From: Acidipropionibacterium jensenii DSM 20535
Lineage (GTDB): Bacteria; Actinomycetota; Actinomycetes; Propionibacteriales; Propionibacteriaceae
NCBI RefSeq assembly: GCF_000425285.1
Contig: NZ_AUDD01000013.1
Location: 1-64,000, forward strand
Reading direction: 5' to 3'
DNA: 64,000 bases
Made by a program: the position numbers and the translations under genes. Shown one piece after another: positions 25,978 through 34,295 of this stretch (its first letter is position 1; each line of letters begins with the position of its first letter). Below the pieces are notes generated by a model. That model worked only from the letters and a program-made list of their open reading frames with translations, was not told the DNA's origin and made no database searches.

Positions 25978-28239
25978 GTGGAGGACTCGCTCCCCGGCGG
26001 TCCGACCGGATCCACCGGCTCCCGCAGAGGCTCTGCCGGGGGATCCATCGGCGGCTCCTTCGGCAGACCCGCCGCGGGGACCGAAGCCGACGTCTACGAC
26101 CTGCTGAGAGTCCCGGAGAAGAGGCCGGCACCGGCCCCCACCTTCGACGTCTACGACTCGATCGACCCCGACGCCACGATGCTCGGGGCCAATATCGCCT
26201 CGCGGATCCAGGAGCTGGAGAGGCTCGAGCTGGACCGCCGCATCGACCAGCAGGCCAGACGCCGCGCCTCCGGCCGGGAGGGGACCGCGGGTCCCGGATC
26301 CGCGTCCTCTGGCACTGACGCCTCCCACACCGGCACCTCCCACACCGGGACTGGCCGTACGGGTACTGACCTGGCCGGTGGGTGGGGGACGGGTGCCGGC
26401 CCGGACGACGTCCGGGACCTCAGCGGGTCCGACCTCACCGGACCGGCGACCCCCGGAGCCCCCGCCCCGGCGGAGTCCCCCGAGGAGCGACCGGCAGCCG
26501 CCCACCGCTCCTCCGGGCTGCCGTCCGAGCTGCCCGACCTGGAACCCGGCCAGACCCCTCCGATCACCACCCCCGGGCCCGGCCTGGAGGTCGCCGAGGC
26601 GGAGGCCGACCGAGCCCGGGCCAGCCTGGCCGAGGCCGAGGCCAAGGAGTCGGCGTCCCTGAGACGGGCCAGCGCCGTGATGGCCGCCGGCACCCTCGTC
26701 TCGCGGATCCTCGGGCTGGTCCGCAGCTCCCTGCTCACCACCGCGATGCTCGGGACGTCGCTGGCCCTGGACACCTTCCAGGCGGCCAACACGCTGCCCA
26801 ATGTCATCTTCAACCTGCTGTCGGCCGGCGTCCTCAACGCGATCCTCATCCCGCAGATCGTCAAGGCGATGAAGCGCAGCGACGGCGGCCGGGAGTTCGT
26901 CGACCGGCTGCTGACGGTCTCCTTCGTCGCGGTGATCGCGGTGACCCTGCTCGCCACCGTCGGGTCGCCGTGGCTGCTGGACCTGTACTTCTCGGGCTCG
27001 GCCCCGGCGCGCGAACTCACCACCTTCTTCGGGTTCATCTGCATGCCGCAGATCCTGTTCTACGGCCTCTACGCGATCCTGGGCCAGGTCCTCAACGCCC
27101 GGGGGCAGTACGCCGCCTTCATGTGGAGTCCGGTGCTGGCCAACATCATCCAGATCAGCGGTCTGGTGTGGTTCCTGGTGCAGTTCGGCGCCCACGGCGA
27201 CCCGGCGAGCTGGACCCCGCAGATGATCTGGGTGGTGGCCGGCACCGCCACTCTGGGCATCGCCGTCCAGGGGCTGTTCCTCATCATCCCGCTGTGGCGC
27301 GGCGGGTTCCGCTGGCGTCCCCGGTGGGGGATCCGCGGCTACGGCCTGGGGGCGGCCGCCCGGCTCACGGTGTGGACCTTCTCGGCCCTGCTCATCGCCC
27401 AGCTGGTCGGGATCGCCACCAAGAAGATGCTGTCCTACGTGCGGGTGCATCACCCCGAGGTCTCCTCGATCAGCGCCTACGACAACGCCTTCCTCATCTT
27501 CATGCTGCCCCACGGGCTCATCACGGTGTCGATTCTCACCGCCCTGTTCCCGAGGATGAGTGCGGCCAATGCCGACGGCGACACCGCCGGCATGCGCTCC
27601 CTGGTGCGCCGGGGACTCACCGCCCCCGCAGTCGTCGTCGTCCCATGCTCGATCGCCATGGCGGTGCTCGCGGCTCCCGGCGTCCAGACCATCTGGTCCC
27701 TCCAGCCCGACCAGGTGATGCCGCTGGCCGGGGCGGTGGCCATCATGGGGATCGGCCTGCTGCCCTTCGGGATCTCCACCCTCCAGCAGCGCTACTGCTT
27801 CGCCCGCGAGGACGGCCGGCAGAACCTTGTGATGCAGTCCATCCTGTCCGGCTCCCAGCTGATCCTGGCCAGCCTCGTGCTGGTCCTGCCGGCCTCCTCG
27901 GCGCTGTGGACGGTGGCCGCGGCGCAGACCATCAGCAACACGATCGTCTCCATCGTGTGGATCCTGCGGGCCTCCCGCGAGGTGAGCGGGCTGGGGATGC
28001 GCAGCGTCTCGACGCTGTGGCTGCGGCTGCTGGCAGCCTCCGTGATCTCCGGCGTGCCGACCGCCGCGGTGGTCTGGGCGGCGGGAATGCTCGGTCAGGG
28101 ACGCCTGTTCAGCCTGCTCACCCTGGCCGCCGGCGGGATCGTCTTCGTCGGGGTGTTCGTGGTGGTCGCCCGGCTGATGAGGATCGGCGAGATCTCCGAG
28201 CTGATCGACCCGGTGGTGCGCAGGATCCGCAGGCGGTGA
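25978..28239 (+). CDS. murJ: Lipid II flippase MurJ with long cytoplasmic N-terminus
   Basis: Moves lipid II across the membrane for peptidoglycan synthesis. Of 753 residues, the first 225 or so are hydrophilic and disordered, rich in Gly, Pro and Thr, with short HTGTSHTGTG repeats and a possible coiled segment (ASRIQELERLELDRRI). The MOP/MVF-type core then follows with about 14 helices, starting ASAVMAAGTLVSRILGLVRS and including NTLPNVIFNLLSAGVLNA and PHGLITVSILTALFPRMS. GGGAGGA lies 7 nt before the GTG at 25978. Actinobacterial MurJ proteins often carry extra cytoplasmic regions. It lies about 100 bp after lysC and may be cotranscribed. Confidence 0.88.
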   Translation: MEDSLPGGPTGSTGSRRGSAGGSIGGSFGRPAAGTEADVYDLLRVPEKRPAPAPTFDVYDSIDPDATMLGANIASRIQELERLELDRRIDQQARRRASGREGTAGPGSASSGTDASHTGTSHTGTGRTGTDLAGGWGTGAGPDDVRDLSGSDLTGPATPGAPAPAESPEERPAAAHRSSGLPSELPDLEPGQTPPITTPGPGLEVAEAEADRARASLAEAEAKESASLRRASAVMAAGTLVSRILGLVRSSLLTTAMLGTSLALDTFQAANTLPNVIFNLLSAGVLNAILIPQIVKAMKRSDGGREFVDRLLTVSFVAVIAVTLLATVGSPWLLDLYFSGSAPARELTTFFGFICMPQILFYGLYAILGQVLNARGQYAAFMWSPVLANIIQISGLVWFLVQFGAHGDPASWTPQMIWVVAGTATLGIAVQGLFLIIPLWRGGFRWRPRWGIRGYGLGAAARLTVWTFSALLIAQLVGIATKKMLSYVRVHHPEVSSISAYDNAFLIFMLPHGLITVSILTALFPRMSAANADGDTAGMRSLVRRGLTAPAVVVVPCSIAMAVLAAPGVQTIWSLQPDQVMPLAGAVAIMGIGLLPFGISTLQQRYCFAREDGRQNLVMQSILSGSQLILASLVLVLPASSALWTVAAAQTISNTIVSIVWILRASREVSGLGMRSVSTLWLRLLAASVISGVPTAAVVWAAGMLGQGRLFSLLTLAAGGIVFVGVFVVVARLMRIGEISELIDPVVRRIRRR

Positions 28240-28411
28240 CCATTGCGGTCCGCGGGCGACCATCTCCGGGATCCCGCAGACGGTGGTCCTCGCGGTCCGC
28301 GGACGATGATCCGCAGGATTCCGCAGACAGCGACCCTCGGGATCCAGCACGAGACCGCCGGGATCTTTGGAGAAGTGCTCCGCAGCTCGTGGAGAGGCGG
28401 GGGAAAGTAGT

Positions 28412-28481
28412 GCGGGAGGCCTCGGCGCGAAGCTCGAGACCTCCCGCGGTCCACCACAGCCGGGGGAGGGCGCGGTGGACC
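28412..28481. terminator. Two adjacent hairpins between convergent genes
   Basis: GCGGGAGG (28412-28419) pairs with CCTCCCGC (28440-28447), and directly next to it GGTCCACC (28448-28455) pairs with GGTGGACC (28474-28481). They lie in the 343-bp gap between murJ and the deacetylase gene. The gap also holds degenerate GCGGTCCGCGG/GGATCCCGCAGAC repeats (28250-28345) and no gene that I can see. Confidence 0.5.
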
Positions 28482-28582
28482 CCATCACGGGATCTGGGGG
28501 AGTTCCCGTGGTACCACACAGACTATGCGGCCCCAACCGCGGGGTCAACCCATGTCAACCCGGCGCTGACACCGTGTCGGAA

Positions 28583-30208
28583 TCAGCCCTTGCAGAGGTA
28601 GCCGTCCTGCACCAGGGAAGTGCCGCGGCAGTAGGAGTGGGCCGTCTTGAACCCGCCGGTGTTGAGGGTCAGCTCCGAGACCGTCACCAGGGTGTAGCCC
28701 TGCTTGGTGAGGGTGTTCACGATCGTCGGGACGGCGGCCACCGTGAAGTCGTGGATGTCGTGCATCAGGATGATCGGCTCGGTGTAGATCGGCACATCCT
28801 TGAACACCTTCTGCTCGGTCGCCGAGGTGCTCTTGGTCTTCCAGTCCTCGGTGTCGACACTCCAGTTGACGATCGCCATGTTGAGGGATCCCGCGACGGC
28901 GTCGACGTCGGCATTGTGGTCGCCGTAGGGAGGCCTCAGCAGCAGCGGGGCACGGCCGATGAGCTTCTTGATCCGAGCGTTGTTGCCGCTGAGCTCACGC
29001 GTGACGGCGCCGGAGCTCAGCGTCGACAGGTCGGGGTGGGTGACGGTGTGGTTGCCGATCTCGAACCCGGAGCCGGCCACCAGCTTGGTGAACTTCGGAT
29101 AGGTGTCGACGGAGTTGCCCATCTGGAAGAAGGTGGCCCCGCCCTTGACCTTGTTGAGGTCGGCGACGACCTTGTCCGTCTCGGCTCCCGGGCCGTCGTC
29201 GAAGGTCAGTGCGACGGCCTTGTGGACGATGCAGTCGATGCCGATGGCGGTGGTCGGGTGCGGGATCTTCTTCGGGGCCGGTGAAGCGGATGCCGATCCC
29301 GAGGGGGATGCCGAGGCCGAGGAGCCGGCCTGGTCCGAGCCCGCGGTCGAGTCTCCCGGCAGCGGGTGAAGATTGGGGGAGTCAGCCGGCTTGGGGCGGT
29401 CCTTCGGCGGCTTGTACCAGACGACCGTGGTGGACGGCGTCCCCGAGAAGACGCTGGGATGGTGCGAGGCGCCCTCCGCCTTGCTGCCGTAGTCCGACAG
29501 CACGGGGGAGACGGCGCTCTTGTCGAGGACCACCTGGACCAGATCGGCGCCGACCGTGCCCGGGGGGAAGGAGACGACGAATCCGCCATTGTCCGCGAAG
29601 CCCATCGCCGGGCCGGTGCCGTAGGGGGCGGCGGTGTCCTGGAGGGACTTCAGGGCCTTGGCCCTGTCGAGCCCCTGGGCGGCGGCGCGGTCACCGACGG
29701 CCTTGGCGAAGGCGTCCCAGCCGGGCCAGGAGATGAGCACCGAGGGGGAGAAGGTCTGCGACATCGTCGCGTCGTACCACAGCGCGGTCGGGGTGGTGGT
29801 GGTCTTCCCGTTGACGGTGACCGCGGCGCGCAGCTCGATGCCGATGACGTCAGTGGAGGAACCCATGTAGGAACTGGTGATGGTGACCGCCGAGGCGTTG
29901 TTCCAGCCCGCCTGGCGCAGGGTCCGCTCCCGGACCACCTCGATGGCCTGACTGAGGTTGCGCGCCAGGGGGATCTGAGGAACCGAGGCGCTCACGGTGC
30001 GCGGCTCGCTCACCGTGAGCACGGTGGGCGTCGAGCCCTTCACCAGGGACTCGCTCGCCGAGGTCAACTTGGCGGCCGCGGCGGCCTTGGAGGCGCTGCT
30101 GTTGGCGGCGGACAGGCCGTCGGAGTCAGCGCCACTGCACGCCGCCACCGAGAGTGTCGCGATCGCACCAGCCGCGGTGCCACAGAAATTGCGTCGGGAA
30201 ACCATCAC
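28583..30208 (-). CDS. Polysaccharide deacetylase, Tat-type lipoprotein
   Basis: A 541-residue exported carbohydrate esterase of the NodB/CE4 group. The N-terminus combines a twin-arginine motif (VSRRNFCGTAAG) with a lipobox (SVAAC), so it should be a lipid-anchored surface protein. Residues 40-300 form an extra domain with RsiV/PdaC-like character, followed by a Ser/Ala/Pro linker. The catalytic NodB domain shows AVALTFDDGPG, the zinc motif NHTVTHPDLS, RPPYGDHN and LMHDIHD. The likely substrate is peptidoglycan or another acetylated wall polymer. TAATCT (plus positions 30216-30221) lies 7 nt before the GTG at 30208, suggesting a leaderless start; ATG at 30205 is the alternative. Confidence 0.85.
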   Translation of the reverse strand: MMVSRRNFCGTAAGAIATLSVAACSGADSDGLSAANSSASKAAAAAKLTSASESLVKGSTPTVLTVSEPRTVSASVPQIPLARNLSQAIEVVRERTLRQAGWNNASAVTITSSYMGSSTDVIGIELRAAVTVNGKTTTTPTALWYDATMSQTFSPSVLISWPGWDAFAKAVGDRAAAQGLDRAKALKSLQDTAAPYGTGPAMGFADNGGFVVSFPPGTVGADLVQVVLDKSAVSPVLSDYGSKAEGASHHPSVFSGTPSTTVVWYKPPKDRPKPADSPNLHPLPGDSTAGSDQAGSSASASPSGSASASPAPKKIPHPTTAIGIDCIVHKAVALTFDDGPGAETDKVVADLNKVKGGATFFQMGNSVDTYPKFTKLVAGSGFEIGNHTVTHPDLSTLSSGAVTRELSGNNARIKKLIGRAPLLLRPPYGDHNADVDAVAGSLNMAIVNWSVDTEDWKTKSTSATEQKVFKDVPIYTEPIILMHDIHDFTVAAVPTIVNTLTKQGYTLVTVSELTLNTGGFKTAHSYCRGTSLVQDGYLCKG

Positions 30209-30215
30209 GACCCTC

Positions 30216-30221
30216 AGATTA
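30216..30221 (-). promoter_or_regulatory. -10 box TAATCT, leaderless arrangement
   Basis: On the minus strand TAATCT, GAGGGTC (7 nt), then GTG at 30208. Confidence 0.5.
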
Positions 30222-30235
30222 CGTTCTTTCACAAC

Positions 30236-31258
30236 TCATTTCGAGTGAGGCGCGACGGAGTTGACAGCAGTCTCCTTCTGCTCGGTCTCTGAGCTGCGCT
30301 TCGCCCGACGGCTGGCCAGCAGGGATGTGATCACCGTCACGGTGAGGACGCCGAGGATCACCAGCAGGGAGACGTTCGTGGTGATCTGCGGGACGTGGAG
30401 CGGGTGGCCGCCGTTGATGAAGGGCAGCTTGTTCTCGTGGAGGGCGTGCAGGATGAGCTTGACCCCGATGAAGCCCAGGATCACGGCGAGTCCGTAGGAC
30501 AGGTGGACCAGCCTGTCGAGCAGCCCGTCGAGCAGGAAGTAGAGCTGCCGCAGCCCCAGCAGGGAGAAGGCGGTGGCGGTGAAGACGATGTAGGCGTTCT
30601 GGGTGAGCCCGAAGATGGCGGGGATCGAGTCGACCGCGAACAGGACGTCGGTGCCGGCGATGGCGACCATCACGAGCATCATCGGGGTCATCGCACGGCG
30701 TCCCTGATGGATGGTGGTCATCCGGTCGCCGTCGTAGTGGTCGGTGGTGTGGATGAACCGCCGGGCGAACCGGACCATGACATTGTCGCCGGCCTCGGTC
30801 TCGCCGTCACCGTGACCGCGCAGCATGCTCGCGGCGGTGACCATCAGGATGGCGCCGAAGAGGTAGAAGACCCAGGAGAAGGAGTTCACCAGCGCGGCGC
30901 CGGCCAGGATCAGCCCGGTCCGGGCGATCAAGGAGAACACCACCCCGAACATCAGCACCTTCTGCTGGTTGGCGGAGGGCACCGCGAAGCTGGTCATGAT
31001 GACCAGGAAGAGGAAGAGGTTGTCGACGCTGAGGGCCTTCTCGGTGACGTAGCCGGCGAAGTACTCCTTGCCCAGTTCGGGCCCGGCCACGAACCACACT
31101 CCGACGCCGAAGGCCAGGGCCACCCCCACGAAGATCCCCGACCAGATCGCCGCCTCCTTGAGGCTGGGCGTGTGCGCCTTGCGGACGTGCGTCATGAAGT
31201 CGATGACGAGCAGGGCGATCAGTCCGGCGACTGTCAGGGTCCAGACGAGGGGGCTCAT
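30236..31258 (-). CDS. TerC-family membrane protein
   Basis: A 340-residue integral membrane protein of the TerC/Alx group, members of which export manganese or support metal loading of exported proteins and, in tellurite operons, resistance. Signature blocks are EKALSVDNLFLFLVIMTSF and AGTDVLFAVDSIPAIFGLT, each with the conserved membrane Asp, and LLGLRQLYFLLDGLLDRL. TAGGAGCCCC precedes the ATG at 31258. It lies 27 bp upstream of the deacetylase on the same strand, although that gene seems to have its own promoter. No manganese riboswitch motif was found in the leader. Confidence 0.88.
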   Translation of the reverse strand: MSPLVWTLTVAGLIALLVIDFMTHVRKAHTPSLKEAAIWSGIFVGVALAFGVGVWFVAGPELGKEYFAGYVTEKALSVDNLFLFLVIMTSFAVPSANQQKVLMFGVVFSLIARTGLILAGAALVNSFSWVFYLFGAILMVTAASMLRGHGDGETEAGDNVMVRFARRFIHTTDHYDGDRMTTIHQGRRAMTPMMLVMVAIAGTDVLFAVDSIPAIFGLTQNAYIVFTATAFSLLGLRQLYFLLDGLLDRLVHLSYGLAVILGFIGVKLILHALHENKLPFINGGHPLHVPQITTNVSLLVILGVLTVTVITSLLASRRAKRSSETEQKETAVNSVAPHSK

Positions 31259-31390
31259 GGGGCTCCTAGAAGGGCAGATCGAGGGTGTCTCCGGTGAGTC
31301 CCAGGGGATCTGGGCCCACAACTACGAGATGGGACGCGCCACCCTGGCGATCGGTTCCGTGTGGTCGTGGAGGTCAGAGTGGCGTCGCGC

Positions 31391-32668
31391 TCAGGCCGTG
31401 GCGAGGCGTCGTGCCGAACGGGCGACGATGCCGGCGAGAGCGCAACCCACCAGGACCAGCCCGAGCAGCCACATCATGAGCGCTGTCCACCCTGCGGCGT
31501 GGAAGACGTGCCCCGACAGGTAGCCGAGGATGGAGGATCCCAGGTAGTAGCAGGTGAGGTACATCCCGGAGGCCTCGCCGCGGCTGGTCGGTGCCAGTGC
31601 ACCGACCCACCCGGAGGCGACCGCGTGCACCGTGAAGAAGCCGTAGGTGAAGGCCGCCACTCCCGGAAGCATCATCCACAGACTTCCGGATGCGGCCACC
31701 GGCAGGCCGACCACGCACAGCACGGTGCCCACCAGGATCGCCACGCCGCGACCGCGCTGGGCCGCCATCCGCCCGCCCCGCGCCGAGGCGAGGGTGCCGA
31801 AGAGGTAGAGCAGGAAGACCAGGCCGGCCAGCGATGGCGGCATCCCGAAGCGGCCGGTGAGTCGGTAGCCGAGGAAGTTGTAGAGGGAGACGAAGACTCC
31901 CATGAAGATGAACCCGACGCCGAACAGTCCGGCCAGCCGGGGGTCGCGCCACTGGCGCACCATGGTGGCGATCTCCGAGCGCAGGTGGAGGGCCTTGGGC
32001 CTGAAGCGGCGTTCCTTCGGAAGGATGACGGCCAGCACGATGCTGAAGGTCAGAGCCAGCGCCATGTCGACGTTCAGGGCGGTGCGCCATCCCGCGAACT
32101 GGAGTACTCCCGAGGGCAGCAGTCGCCCGATGAGACCGCCGACCGAGTTGCCGGCGACATAGAGTCCCATCGCCCTGGGCAGGTCCTTGGGGTGGATCTC
32201 CTGGGCCAACCAGGCCATCGCGGTCGCGGGGACACCCGACAGCAGCAGCCCCTGGAGGCCGCGGCCGGCCACCAGCCATCCGAGACTGGGGGCGAAGGCC
32301 AGCAGCTGGCCGACGATCGTGGCGGCCAGGGCGGAGAAGACGATGACCCGACCGCGGCCCAGTCGTTCCGAGAGGATCGATGCCGGCAGGATCGCCAGGG
32401 CCAGGATGCCGGTGGTGGCGGAGACGGTGAGTGCGGACTGGGCCGGGGAGGCGTGCAGGTCGGTGGAGAGCTCGGGCATCAGGGCCTGGGTGCAGTACAT
32501 CGCGTTGAAGGAGGCCAGGCCGGCGAAGAGCAGGGCCAGCGAGGCTCGGTGGTAGGAGGGCTGGCCGTGGCGCAGCCCCTCGACGAGTGGCTGGTCGCCG
32601 GTGCGGGGGACTCCTGACAGGGAATCCTCCGATGAACGGCGAGAGGGGACAGCGGCCGGGAACGTCAC
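31391..32668 (-). CDS. MFS transporter (AraJ/YnfM-like)
   Basis: A 425-residue drug/sugar-efflux-type MFS protein with twelve predicted helices. Motif A-like sequence is PASILSERLGRGRVIVFSA, and VFVSLYNFLGYRLTGRFG opens the second half. The GTG at 32668 is chosen because the divergent LysR gene begins at 32752 and longer starts would cross its promoter; a GACAGT box sits 6 nt before this GTG. Divergent pairing with a LysR regulator is the common layout for this exporter family, so it is probably controlled by it. The substrate is unknown. Confidence 0.82.
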   Translation of the reverse strand: MTFPAAVPSRRSSEDSLSGVPRTGDQPLVEGLRHGQPSYHRASLALLFAGLASFNAMYCTQALMPELSTDLHASPAQSALTVSATTGILALAILPASILSERLGRGRVIVFSALAATIVGQLLAFAPSLGWLVAGRGLQGLLLSGVPATAMAWLAQEIHPKDLPRAMGLYVAGNSVGGLIGRLLPSGVLQFAGWRTALNVDMALALTFSIVLAVILPKERRFRPKALHLRSEIATMVRQWRDPRLAGLFGVGFIFMGVFVSLYNFLGYRLTGRFGMPPSLAGLVFLLYLFGTLASARGGRMAAQRGRGVAILVGTVLCVVGLPVAASGSLWMMLPGVAAFTYGFFTVHAVASGWVGALAPTSRGEASGMYLTCYYLGSSILGYLSGHVFHAAGWTALMMWLLGLVLVGCALAGIVARSARRLATA

Positions 32669-32703
32669 CCATCTACTGTCGGTCCGCACCTGCACGAATG
32701 GAA

Positions 32704-32731
32704 ATGCATTTGAACGCCGCTTCTGATGCAT
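32704..32731. promoter_or_regulatory. Candidate LysR operator, paired ATGCAT sites
   Basis: ATGCAT at 32704-32709 and ATGCAT at 32726-32731 are centred 22 bp apart (two helical turns) in the 83-bp region between the divergent MFS and LysR starts. Confidence 0.45.
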
Positions 32732-32739
32732 ATGGCGGA

Positions 32740-32745
32740 TAAGCT
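32740..32745 (+). promoter_or_regulatory. -10 box TAAGCT, leaderless arrangement
   Basis: TAAGCT, GACGAT (6 nt), then the GTG at 32752. Confidence 0.5.
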
Positions 32746-32751
32746 GACGAT

Positions 32752-33630
32752 GTGCTGTCCGACGACCTGTCCTGGTTCCTGGAGCTCGCCGAGACCGAGC
32801 ACGTGGGGGATGCCGCAGCTGTGCTGGGAGTTCCGCAGTCGACCCTGTCACGGCGTCTTGGCCGCCTGGAGCACCGGATCGGGACGACCCTGTTCGACCG
32901 TCACGGCCGCTCGCTGGCCCTCAACTCGCGCGGTCAGGTGCTGAGGCGGCGGATCCGGGCGGCTGTCACCCAGCTGGACCTTGGGGAGTCCGAGGTGCGT
33001 CGGCTGCTGGACCCCGAGACCGGGCTGGTGCGCTTCGACTTCATGCACTCCCTGGGCACCTGGCTGGCGCCCCTCGTGATCCACCGGTTCGTGCGGGACC
33101 ACCCGCGCGCCGAGATCCGGCTCCATCAGGGGATCGGCACTGAACTGCTCGAGAGGGTGATCGCCGACGAGTCCGATGTCGCGCTGTGCTCCCCGCAACC
33201 GACCGGGGAGGGGCTGGCTTGGCGGGAGGTGCTGCGCCAGCCGCTGGCCCTGTGCGTCCCCGTCGATCACCCGCTGGCCGGCCGTACCGCGGTCCGGCTC
33301 TCGGAGGCCGCCGGGGAGAGATTCATCTCGACCCCGACCGGTCTGAACTCCCGGGATCTGCTGGAGAGAGTGGCCCGGGACGAGGGACTGGACATTCCGG
33401 TGACCTACGAGTCCGATGAGCTGTCGACCATCGTGGGTCTGGTGGTGGCCGGGGTCGGGGTGGCGCTGTTGCCGTCGGGGGATCCGCACCTCCAGTTGGC
33501 GGGGACGGTCTTCGTGCCGCTGCTCACCGAGCGGACCAGGGAGGTCGGATTGGTCTGGCGGGCCGACCAGGATGTCCGTTCCACCCCCGGACTCCTGCTG
33601 GCCACCGCCCGCCATGCTCTGGCCGGTTGA
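32752..33630 (+). CDS. LysR-family transcriptional regulator
   Basis: A 292-residue regulator. The N-terminal winged helix reads FLELAETEHVGDAAAVLG, then VPQSTLSRRLGRLEHRIG and TLFDRHGRSLALNSRG. The C-terminal periplasmic-binding-like effector domain (about residues 90-290) contains VRFDFMHSLGTWLAPLVI and AGVGVALLPSG. It probably controls the divergent MFS gene; the inducer is unknown. The GTG start follows a leaderless-type TAAGCT box. Confidence 0.9.
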   Translation: MLSDDLSWFLELAETEHVGDAAAVLGVPQSTLSRRLGRLEHRIGTTLFDRHGRSLALNSRGQVLRRRIRAAVTQLDLGESEVRRLLDPETGLVRFDFMHSLGTWLAPLVIHRFVRDHPRAEIRLHQGIGTELLERVIADESDVALCSPQPTGEGLAWREVLRQPLALCVPVDHPLAGRTAVRLSEAAGERFISTPTGLNSRDLLERVARDEGLDIPVTYESDELSTIVGLVVAGVGVALLPSGDPHLQLAGTVFVPLLTERTREVGLVWRADQDVRSTPGLLLATARHALAG

Positions 33631-33682
33631 CGCCTCGGCTGCGGCGTTGCTGGGACCTCGGTTGTGGCGCTGTTTCCGGGGA

Positions 33683-33764
33683 GGTGGAGGTTTCACTCGC
33701 GGAACGGGCCCTGGGGTGCTGGGAGCGACGGGGTGGCCACTTCCGCGAGTGAAGTGTTCACTCC
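33683..33764. repeat. Hairpin repeat element, copy 4
   Basis: TTTCACTCGCGGAA on the left and TTCCGCGAGTGAAGTG on the right form a 13-bp inverted repeat around GGGAGCGACGGGGTGGCC. It belongs to the same family as the copies at 951-1430 and 38301-38382 and lies between the convergent LysR and universal-stress genes. Confidence 0.7.
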
Positions 33765-33801
33765 AGGCAGCATTGCGCGAGCCGTTCAGCCCAGGGGTCA
33801 C

Positions 33802-34293
33802 CTACTGGGGAGGCGGTGGGATCGTGGAGATCCCTGGTGTCTGCGAGGACCAGATGAGTTCAACGGTGCACGGCGCGTGGTCCAGGACGAATCGGGCGGC
33901 CCGTCCCAGGCTCCGCGGGCCCAGCCGGGTACGGTCCCCGTCGCGAGCCATCACGAGCCAGTCGGCATCCTCCACTGCGCGGGTGATCGCCCGTTCGGCA
34001 ACTCCGGTGACGATCATCGTGCCGGACTCAATGGTGTCGCCGTCAGGTCCCGTCCTCAGCCGGGCGCTCGCCCTGGTCAGCAGATCCTCCGCCTGCTGGC
34101 GAGCCATTCGCGCGAAGTCGCGTGGAGGGCGGCGGCGTCCCCTCCCCATCAGTGCTCTCTCGACGCCCGGCGGCACAACCTCCGAGTCGTCGGCGGCAGC
34201 CAGCAGGGTGATCTGGTCGGCACGGTGATGATCGCGCAGGGCATCGATGACGGCGGGCCAGGTGCCGGGGCCGATCCAGGCGGTAACTCTCAT
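33802..34293 (-). CDS. Universal stress protein-like (UspA fold)
   Basis: A 163-residue single-domain protein. Features fitting the UspA fold are the first strand RVTAWIGPGTWPAVIDAL, an AERAITRAVEDADWLVMAR region, and GPRSLGRAARFVLDHAPCTVELI, which corresponds to the ATP-loop and last strand of the family. The GxxGxxxxG ATP signature is imperfect (RTRLGPRSLG), so nucleotide binding is uncertain. It starts 2 bp after the stop of the ArsB-like transporter gene and is surely cotranscribed, suggesting it modulates that transporter. Confidence 0.65.
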   Translation of the reverse strand: MRVTAWIGPGTWPAVIDALRDHHRADQITLLAAADDSEVVPPGVERALMGRGRRRPPRDFARMARQQAEDLLTRASARLRTGPDGDTIESGTMIVTGVAERAITRAVEDADWLVMARDGDRTRLGPRSLGRAARFVLDHAPCTVELIWSSQTPGISTIPPPPQ

Positions 34294-34295
34294 CG

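Noticed and set aside
31259-31390. Manganese (yybP-ykoY) riboswitch in front of the TerC gene
   Set aside because: The conserved loops of that motif are not present in the leader.
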